Shown in pieces: positions 55,919 to 64,000 of a DNA stretch of 64,000 nt. This stretch comes from Cherax quadricarinatus (taxonomy: Eukaryota; Arthropoda; Malacostraca; Decapoda; Parastacidae). The notes under the pieces are model-generated. The model was not told the DNA's origin. It saw nothing but the letters and a program-made list of their open reading frames with translations, and searched no databases. A program made the position numbers and the translations under genes. Each line of letters starts with the position of its first letter. Positions within the stretch are counted from its first letter, which is position 1. Where the stretch lies: positions 23,653,067-23,717,066 of the forward strand of contig NC_091308.1 of assembly GCF_038502225.1 (NCBI RefSeq). The letters are read 5' to 3'.

Positions 55919-58737
55919 AATGCCCTTAAATTTATCCAACTTATATCCATTATTTCTGGTTCTTACCTGGTTCGACACCCTCAGTACTTTATTAATATCT
56001 CCCTTGTTTATGCCTGTCATCCACTTATACACTTCAATGATATCTCCCCTCATTCTACGCCTCTCCAGAGAGTGGAGATTTAAGGCTTCAAGTCTATCTT
56101 CATACAGGAGGTTCCTTACACAGTAAATCATTTTAGTCATTCTTCTCTGTATGTTCTCTAATGAGTCTATGTCCATCCTGTAGTAAGGGGACCAAAACTG
56201 AGCAGCATAATCTAAATGAGGCCTCACTAGTGATGTATAGAGCTGTAAAATAACTTTTGGACTTCTGTTACTTATACTTCTTGAGATAAATCCAAATACT
56301 CTGTTGGCCTTGTTGCACACACCAAGGCACTGCTGTCTTGGCTTTAGATTTCTGCTTACCATGACTCCCAAGTCTTTTTCACATTCTGTATGATCAAGCT
56401 CTACTTCACCTAGATTATAGCTTCAAGGGTTATTTTCATTACCAAGGGCAAGTACCTTACACTTATCCACATTGAACTTCATCTGCCATTTTTCAGACCA
56501 AGACATTAATTTGTCCAAATCGTCCTGGAGTTCATTGATATCCTCCTCAGAGTGAATTATACGGCCTATCTTTGTATCATCAGTAAACTTACTCATGTCA
56601 CTAGTAATCCCTTCATCAAGGTCATTAATGTAAATTATGAACAAGAGAGGGCCTACAACTGATCCTTGTGGAATGCCACTAGTGACTAATCCCCATTCAG
56701 ATTTCACTCCATTAATTGTAACTCTCTGCTTTCTATTGGTAAGCCATGCCTCAATCCATGCTAGAACTTTACCTCCTATACCATGAGCTGCCACTTTTCT
56801 TAAGAGTCTCTTGTGAGGTACTCTATCGAAAGCTTTACTAAAATCAAAATAAACAATATCATATTCCTTATCACTGTCAACTGCCTCAAATGTTCTATTG
56901 AAGAACGTCAGTAAGTTTGTCAGGCAGGAACGACCTCTCGTGAATCCATGCTGAGATTCATTTATCAAGTTATGCTCTTCAAGGTGACTTCTTATAATGT
57001 CAGCTATAACTGATTCTAATAACTTGCCCAATATAGATGTCAGGCTTATTGGACGGTAATTTGAAGGAGTGGACTTATCCCCTGATTTGAATATAGGAAC
57101 CACATTAGCCATCTTCCACAACTCTGGCACAACACCGGTAAGGATGGACGCATTGAATACACTCGTTAATGGCTGACTAAGCTCCATCTTGCGTTCCTTA
57201 AGTACCCTGGAAAACAGCTCATCGGGTCCCGATGACTTATTTTGCTTCAGTTTGTCTATCTGTTTAATAACCATGTCCCTCGTGACAGTAATATTAGTTA
57301 ACTTAAATTCATCAGGAACTAAATAATTGTTAATTACTGGAATCTCATTTACATCTTCCTGTGTAAAAACTGACAAAAAATAGTCATTAAATAAGGAACA
57401 CATTTCCAGTTCATTATCCGTCAGCTGTCCATTCCCAATTTTCAGAGGTCCTACTTTTTCCTTCACCTTCGTCCTATACACTTGAAAGAACCCCTTTGGA
57501 TTAGTCTTTGATTCATTAGCAACTCTAATTTCATAGTCACGTTTAGCCCTTCTAATCCCCTTTTTTACTTCCCTTTTAAGCTGAACATATTGGTCAGTAA
57601 GGTTAACCTCTCCTCTTCTGATGCGCCTATAAATTCCCCTTTTCTCCCCTAACAGATGCTTTAGCCTCCTGTTAACCCATTTGGGATCATTATTATTAGA
57701 CCTAATTTCTCTCTGGGGAATGTATATACTCTGGGCATGTACATTTTTAAGAAAACAATCATAAAAGCAGATCCCTTCATAATCATAAGTATGATCATCA
57801 TCAATAAAATCATTAGCTAGATAACCCCAATCAAGATTAGACAGGTGTTCCCTAAGTCCATTATAATCGGCAGAGTGAAAATCAGGGATTTTTACTGTAT
57901 TATCATTATTCTTGCATTCCCAGTTAATGCTAAAAGTGATGGATTTGTGATCACTTGCACCAAGCTCTTCAGTGATCTCCAGATTATTCACGAGTGTTTT
58001 CTTATTTGACAAGACTAGGTCTAGCAAATTATTACCCCTGGTAGGCTCTGTTACGCTCTGCTTCAGAAAACAGTCCTGAACTGTTTCCATAAAGTCACTG
58101 GACTCTAGATTACCTGTCAAAGAATTCCAGTCAATTTGACTAAAGTTAAAGTCCCCTACTATGACTATGTTATTGTGTCTAGAAGCCCTAACAATTTCAT
58201 CCCAAAGAAGTCTCCCTCTATCGTGATCCAAGCCTGGAGGTCGGTATATTACACCTAGAATTAGCTTTTCTTGACCCTATACGAACTCTACCCAAACAGA
58301 TTCTGTTACTGCTCCATCTATTTTTATACCTGTTTTTATGCAACAATTAATATTTTCTCGAACATATAATGCAACTCCTCCCCCTTCCCATTAGATCTAT
58401 CCACATTGAACAACTTAAATCCCTGAATATTACACTCAGCAGTCATATCCCGACTCTTTAAATCATACCACGTTTCAGTTAATGCAATGATATCAAAGTT
58501 CCCAGCACATGCTACCAAACGTATTTCATTAATTTTATTTCTTGCACTTTGACTGTTAGCATAAAATACCATCTTATGTTTTTTCTTCTGCACATTTTTC
58601 CTATTGATCTTTGTTTTTACACAATTTCTGAAATTATCATTACCCAGAGTTACTCCATGACAGTAACTATTAAGATTCTTAATATCAGAGCATAAGTCAA
58701 TATATCCATACTCATTATTTATCATTTCTAAACCCAT
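55919..58737 (-). pseudogene. CR1 ORF2, second subfamily, several lesions
   Basis: Sections 58336-58737 (MGLEMINNEYGY, TETWYD), 56423-58231 (602 codons: GDFNF, SDHKS, RT to VLALGNENNP, with FTDDTKIG where others have FADD) and 55919-56371. Lesions: a one-base deletion in the G run of GKGGGV (near 58381), a stop in the FVEGQ region near 58275, and CGA to TGA near 56433. The FADD to FTDD change (near 56580) lies next to the catalytic aspartates, which remain. Confidence 0.83.
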
Positions 58738-58751
58738 ACCTCTAACTAATC

Positions 58752-59588
58752 CTAGTTTAAAGTCCTAACAACCCCCTCAACTGAGTTAGCAAGAAAACCC
58801 ACACCTGCCCTGGATAAGTGAACCCCATCCCTGGCGTACATGTCATTTCAGCCATAGAAGTTGTCCCAGTTGTCAATGAATGGTACTGCATTATCCTTAC
58901 AGTGTTTACCCAGCCAACAATTAATACCAATTGCTCTGGACAACCATTCATTACCAACACCTCTTCTTGGCAAAATGCCACATGTAACAGGGCGCCCCCC
59001 CTTCTTCCTAATTATGTCTATAGCTGTCCTGAACTTTCTAACTAAATCCTCACTTCTACACTTGCCTACATCATTGCCTCCAGCACTGAGAAAAATAATA
59101 GGATTGATCCCATTACCGTTCATGATGTTGTCAAGCCGGCTAACAATGTCCTCCATCCCAGCCCCAGGAAAACATACCCTCTGTCTCCTACTCCTGTCCT
59201 TCAAGCAGAATGCCCTATCCATGTATCTAACCTGGCTATCCCCAACAACAACAATATTCTTACCTTCCTTGTTGTCGTTCGTCGTGACAATCCCAGTAGT
59301 CGACTCACATTCGTCGGGTAGCACTGAGAATGCGTTGGAGGTTTCCACAAGAGTTTCTACAGCAGTCTCTTTCTTCTTCATCGTTTCTGGCTTTCCATTC
59401 GTCTTCTTGATCGTCAACTTCGTCCCCTGCTGTCCAGGAACTGACCACGATCCCTTCTTGACCTGAGGACTCGAAACAGGAGGACTACTACGAATCCTCT
59501 TGTTCTCCTCGGTCAATCGCCGTATCTCCATCTTCGCTACCCTCAATTCTTCCTTAAGCTGCTGGTAAAGTTGCTCGATGGAGGGCAT
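58752..59588 (-). pseudogene. CR1 ORF1 with SGNH domain, one nonsense codon
   Basis: 279 codons including stop, same layout as 18061-18903: coiled coil, linker, VVGDSQ, SAGGNDVG, ARDGVHLS-type block. A single CGA to TGA change (near 58850, in FYGRNDMY) cuts the frame 31 residues before the end, removing the Asp-His block. CpG decay is the simplest cause. Confidence 0.85.
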
Positions 59589-59674
59589 CTTGGTTCAGTC
59601 CACGGGAGCACACAAGACACTTCTTCACAGAGTTAAGTACAGGTCACCACTGAGTTAAGTACAGGTCACCACTG

Positions 59675-60580
59675 TATATAAGGGCCACTGAGAGTAAGCC
59701 GTCCATAATGGTGGTGAAGCAGCAGCTGAGGCAGCGGTGTTTTCTGTAGCCCCTATATAACTCCAACAACATTGGAGGAGTTGGTAGAATTGCTGAATCA
59801 CTAAAGAAGACACCCTCTACCACCACTACCACCTTCTAATACTATTACAATGCTACCACCTTAAGAACATAAGAATGGAGGATCACTTCAGCAGGCCAGT
59901 TGGCCCATACTAGGCAGGTCCTTAACAATCCATCCCACTAACAAAACATTTGCCCAACCCAATTTTCAATGCTACCCAAGAAATAAGCTCTCTTAACTCT
60001 ATCCACTCATTTGCAAGTCCCACTCAAATCCAACCCCTCTCACTCATATATTTATCCAACCTAAATTTGAAACTACCCAAAGTCCTAGCCTCAATAACAT
60101 AAGAACCAGTATTACAACTACTATTACAACTATTACCACTATTACAACTGCTACAACCATCACTACCACCATCAACCACTATCACAACTGCTTCCACTCT
60201 ACCACCACCACCACCTTCATATTTTTCTACAAACTTTTTCTTAAATTATATGTGTTTCTCACATTCTTTACCAAAGGGCTGGCACTAGAAGCTTTCTTTG
60301 GAGCCATGGTGACTTATTTAGCAGTTGCAAACACTAAAACGAATGGAATATTATGAAATGTATCGTATGAACTCGTGGAATCATCCTCACTCACTGATAA
60401 ACAATGGCACACCGGCTGGGAAAGGAGTGTGGGGGGGGCTCAGGGCTGTGTGTACCTGTCCCAGACGAACTACTATTTGCGAGTCAATCTACGGTTAGTG
60501 AGCCTATGTTTATGCAAAAATATCCCTATCATTTTCGAAATCTACGATTCTAGAGAACTACGATTATCGAGGGACCACTG
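59675..60580 (-). mobile_element. Tigger-like element, left end unclear
   Basis: Ends GAGGGACCACTG with TA at 60581-60582. The interior holds the MGPKK-start region reversed (CTTTGGAGCCATGG near 60297) and trinucleotide-rich sequence (ACTATTACA, ACCACC; 60100-60225). It is interrupted by a CR1 tail at 59862-60103. The left TIR was not found. The open frame 60375-60599 is not supported. Confidence 0.65.
59862..60103 (-). mobile_element. CR1 LINE 3' end in Tigger-like element
   Basis: Tail units, 3' UTR and the first C-terminal codons of ORF2 on the minus strand, with a small local duplication (TCTTAACTCTATCCACTCAT), ending TCAATAACATAAGAACC. Confidence 0.78.
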
Positions 60581-60582
60581 TA

Positions 60583-61124
60583 GTTGTTTACGTCTGTAGG
60601 ATCACCACCTTTATGTACTGGTGTAACCCTTGCTGTCTTGAGTAGTGTCGGTAAAGTGCTAATTTCTAGTGACTTGTTAAAAAGTAATGTAGTAGCATGC
60701 GAAAGGACATGGGCCGCTCGCTTGTACAATAATGGTGGGGTGAGAGACAGATTCCCCCGAGTTATTTTTAAGTGACTTTATGATCACAGTGACTTCCGTG
60801 GGCTCAGTTGGTACAAGATAGAAGGAATTTGGGAAATTCCCATCTAGGTAGTCCCCGGCACGGGCATTGGTATGTAGGATTTTACTGGAGAGATTAGATC
60901 CTTACTGGAGAGATTAGATCCTATGTTTGAGAAGAAGTCGTTTATCATGTTAGCTGTATCAGTGGGATGCAGTGGTGTTTCATGAGGTTTAGTTAGAACA
61001 ATATTCTTTTTTTTTTTCAGTTTGTGCATCCGCAGAATCTGGGAAAGTGTTTTCCAGGTCTTTTTTATATCTCCTCTTGTGTCAGTGAATCTGCTGGAGT
61101 AGTACAGTTGTTTGGCTTTCTTTA
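60583..61124 (-). pseudogene. L2-like LINE fragment: RT N-terminal region
   Basis: The minus strand gives ANMINDFFSNIGSNLSSKDL, NKSLEISTLPTLLKTARVTP and VHKGGDPTDVNNY, the stretch before and at the RT start, related to 48600-49000. A 20-bp unit is duplicated in tandem (60882-60901 and 60902-60921). Truncated by the piggyBac insertion at TTAA. Confidence 0.72.
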
Positions 61125-61128
61125 TTAA

Positions 61129-64000
61129 CCCTTTCAGGGTCCGTCCCGTAGATCTACGGCTTTACGTTGAGTGTCCAAACCATAGATCTATGCCAAAATT
61201 CTAGCGCTGTCAAATTTAGCGCGAAAACGCTCATAGGCCTACATGTGAAAGAACGGGTCTGCGTGGTGGGTGTGCGCCATAAACAAAAAATTTAGGCACC
61301 CGCATAGCATTGTGGGAACGCCGGCTCAGTTACCCTTGTTCACCATGCCTCGTCGCAAGTCAGCTCTCACTCCCCGGAAAATTGGGACTCTCCTCTTCCT
61401 ATCTGATAGTTCTGACACTGATGGAAGTGGAAATGAAGACGAATTCTACGGCTTTGATCAGTTAGTGACCGAAAAGAATGACCAGGATATCGATAATAGT
61501 GCAGAAAAATCTGACGATCCTCAACCTTCTACCTCTGGTGTGGGCACTCATGACTCACGGTCGGTTGTTCATCAACGCAAGAGAAAACTAATATTTTCGC
61601 GTGGCCAGGCCTCTGACTTCAGTAATGATGATGATAGTGATGTGGATTGTGATTTTATTGCGCTCCACGATCATTCGAGTAGTGATAGTGAGGAATCATA
61701 TTCACCAGTGAAGCGTCGGTATGTTCGCCGCCGCATGCGCTCGGGTAGTGTACCCTATGCTGTGCCCAGGGGACGGAGTACATCCCGGAGTACATCCCGT
61801 GGCCCTACACCAGTTTTAGGTAGTGATAGTGAGGATGATGTGGCTACACTTGGCATGGATAGACCACAGGCATCAGTGGATGGTGTTAGTGGTGATGGTA
61901 GTGGCACCTCTATGCATGACTCACCAGCCCACGCTGGGACCCACGCTGCTGACTCGTCAGTTCAAGGACAAAGCGGAGCGTCAGCCACAAGCCCACCACA
62001 ACCACAACCACCCGCACAACCAGCCTATGATGTCCAGTATCCACCAGCAAACCGTATGTGGGATTGGCAGCAAAATCCCAATTTTGTTCCCAAGCTTCAC
62101 CACTTTGATGATTCTCAAAGTGGAATTCTACCTACTTGTCCCCTTGGAACCACGGCCAATGAACTGGAATTCTTTGAATTATTCTTTGACCAGCCATTGA
62201 TGGAAACTATTGTCAGGGAAAGTAATAAGTATTTTGAGTACACCATGGCAAATACGATCTTATCACCACAATCAAGACTACACAGGTGGAAAGAGACGAC
62301 TGTTGCAGAAATGTATTTGCTTTTTGCAACAATAATGCTTATGCCTCATGTGTATAAGCATAATATAAAAGCATACTGGTCCACAGATTGGCTAATTTCT
62401 ACCCCGGTCTTCAGTGAAATCATACCAGTGAACAGGTTTATCTTACTCTTACGTATGTTGCACTTCTCTGACAAAACCAGGCCTGACAGAAGTGACAGGT
62501 TATACAAGATTGTTTTCATGTATCTCAAACAAAAGTTCAGGATATACTTTTATCCATTCAAGAATCTTGTAAATGACGAGTCTTTGATTTTGTTCAAAGG
62601 TAGACTGTCATTCAAGCAGTACATACCGAGCAAGAGGAAACGCTTTGGTATAAAACTGTTTGTACTCTGTGATTGTGACAGTGGCCTGGTGTTGGATATT
62701 GTTGTATACACGGGTAGTAAAACATTGAAAGATACCTAGATGTTATTGGGTATCTCAGGTGACATAGTGAGAAACATGATGGCACCTTATGTTGGTAAGG
62801 GGCATACATTATATACCGATAACTGGTACACAAGCCCATTACTCAGTGATTTCATGCGAGTGAACAAGACAGATGTGTGTGGCACAGTGCGTTCTAATCG
62901 TAAACATATGCCCAGGCTCAACGCAGGTGCTCGTGGTGATGACGTGCAGGTGTTAACTGCCAATGACATCATGGCATTACGGTGGCATGACAAACGAGAT
63001 GTCACATTGTTGACAACCATTCACCGTAATGAAATGCAAGACAGTGGCAAAGTTGATCGAGTGACTAATGAATGTATTCGAAAACCAGTGACAGTGATTC
63101 ATTATACACAAAAGATGCACTTGGTTGACAAATGTGACATGCAGATTGGTTTTGTTGACTGTGTTCATAAGAGTTACAAGTGGTACATGAAACTTTTCTT
63201 CCATCTCATGGACATTTCAATGCTCAATGCATATAATATGTACCAAATAAAGACTGGCAACAGACCACCGTATGGTGAATTTTGTTTGTCTGTTGTCAGA
63301 CAACTCATAATGAAGTACCAGGTAAGAACACCTGCTATACAACAAGGTCCTTGAATTCCTCAGGATATACCTAAGCGTTTGAGGAGGGAAGGTGATCATT
63401 TCATAATACAACTTCCTTCAACTCAGAAGAAATTTGCTCAGAAGAGATGCATCGTCTGTGCACAAACAAAACAACGGCAACAAAGACGCAAAGACACTCG
63501 GTTTATGTGTGAGGAATGTAAGGTGCCTCTGTGCATGGTGCCTTGTTTCAAGGAGTTCCACAAGCTCCAGCAGTTCTAAAACCATGTCCAGTGATTGTAA
63601 ATATGTAAATATATGATAGAACATTAGTATTATACAATATTTGTGCATGTTTATTGTAATAAACAACAGTGGTAAACAATAATATGATAATAATTTTAGT
63701 GCAGTTATTGTGTTCAATACAGTGAGTTTATATATATATATATACATTATATACAGTATTGGTCTCTCAGGCCCCAAATGTTAGTAGGAATAGAAAAAAA
63801 TTGGAAAAGAAAAGAAAAAAATGTAAAAACCGCAAAATAATGTAATGCGAGTATGTGGAATTCGTCGATGTTGCCGCCACCACATCATTTTTGACAAACT
63901 TCTTGGCACTGTATCTCGGTAAGTACTGATCAGAATTTTTTTTTTTGTCTTATTACCTTAACAAAAATATGCTCTTTAATTCTGTAAGAAAAAATAATTT
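61129..64000 (+). mobile_element. piggyBac transposon, right end outside window
   Basis: TTAA at 61125-61128 followed by CCCTTTCAGGGTCCGTCC. Two subterminal palindromes (CCGTAGATCTACGG, CATAGATCTATG) and a block CATGTGAAAGAACGGGTCTG similar to the MITEs follow. It carries a transposase gene and, after 63580, a 3' region with AATAAA near 63657, a TA-repeat near 63729 and a segment resembling the right part of the MITEs. The right terminus is not reached. Confidence 0.88.
61345..63579 (+). pseudogene. piggyBac transposase, two in-frame stops
   Basis: 745 codons in one frame from an ATG in good context (CACCATGC); the upstream ATG at 61270 lies in terminal sequence and is less likely. Residues 1-240 are acidic, Ser-rich and disordered. 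The DDE domain follows: NDESLILFKGRLSFKQYIP (first Asp), YTDNWYTSPLLSDF (second), VDKCDMQ (third and an extra Asp), then KLFFHLMDISMLNAY. A C-terminal Cys-rich zinc finger (RCIVCAQ, FMCEECKVPLCMVPCF) closes it. Stops at 62737-62739 (TAG, after SKTLKDT) and 63352-63354 (TGA, before the zinc finger). The enzyme would excise and reinsert elements at TTAA. As written it is broken, but very lightly. Confidence 0.9.

Larger units (their letters stand above)
55919..59674 (-). mobile_element. CR1 LINE, second subfamily, lacking 3' UTR
   Basis: Minus-strand copy of the MGLEMINNEYGY subfamily with ORF2, ORF1 and 5' UTR, but no 3' UTR or tail: it stops inside the C-terminal codons against the RTE-like copy. 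The 5' UTR ends in a 22-bp unit repeated twice (59631-59652, 59653-59674; AGTTAAGTACAGGTCACCAC). Confidence 0.85.

Noticed and set aside
60375..60599. 74-codon plus-strand frame
   Set aside because: Sits across the end of a Tigger-like element and its inverted terminus; no domain.
61270..61344. Upstream ATG as the piggyBac transposase start
   Set aside because: It lies in the terminal region shared with non-coding MITEs; the ATG at 61345 has a good start context and begins the MPRRK segment.
1..64000. Bacterial-style operon, defence system or prophage
   Set aside because: Introns, LINEs, SINEs and piggyBac/pogo elements show eukaryotic DNA; no operon structure or ribosome binding sites are meaningful here.

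Overview
The window looks like a nuclear genome segment from an arthropod, most likely a decapod crustacean and possibly a crayfish. It is AT-rich, has spliced host exons and no prokaryotic-style gene blocks, and is made almost entirely of nested transposable elements. The species call rests on recognising decapod-type repeats (a CR1 family ending in ATGTTCTT units, an RTE-like family ending in a conserved tail, a tRNA-derived SINE). It is inference, not a database result.

Host gene: two consecutive exons of a TBC1D1/TBC1D4-type Rab GTPase-activating protein lie on the minus strand (10763-10932, end of the TBC domain; 8156-8365, following coiled coil). Both have clean AG/GT borders and matching phase. 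No other host exon was recognised, so the rest may be intron or flanking DNA.

Layout: 1-7796, RTE-like LINE copies, one split by a 2.34-kb pogo/Tigger-like DNA transposon and a 281-bp solo LTR. 7797-11161, the host exons with a piggyBac-type MITE and an RTE copy in the intron. 11162-29934, a cluster of CR1 LINEs. One (17998-21999) has both ORFs intact: ORF1 with an SGNH-hydrolase domain and ORF2 with endonuclease and reverse transcriptase. A second, opposite copy meets it tail to tail and carries a nested fold-back element that holds a very corrupted CR1 copy. 29935-32965, short fold-back element, SINE pair and RTE copy. 32985-37930, a second CR1 family split by an RTE insertion. 37960-46570, RTE copies broken by Tigger-like elements and MITEs. 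46571-50970, an L2-like LINE inserted into an older copy of its own family. 50971-55242, MITEs, fold-back elements and CR1 ends. 55243-59674, another near-complete CR1. 59675-61124, a Tigger-like element and LINE fragment. 61129-64000, a piggyBac transposon with a nearly complete transposase, running off the right edge.

How they relate: the piggyBac element and the roughly 1.08-kb MITEs share TTAA targets, CCCTTT termini and subterminal sequence, so a relative of that transposase probably mobilised them. The most unusual theme is three unrelated-looking short elements (near 24.4, 30.3 and 51.0-52.9 kb). Each has inverted arms, a 12-14-bp target duplication where borders are visible, and a hairpin followed by GAAACGT or a close variant. 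This resembles the hammerhead-ribozyme arrangement known from Penelope-like elements. No CRISPR, defence island or operon-type system was seen.
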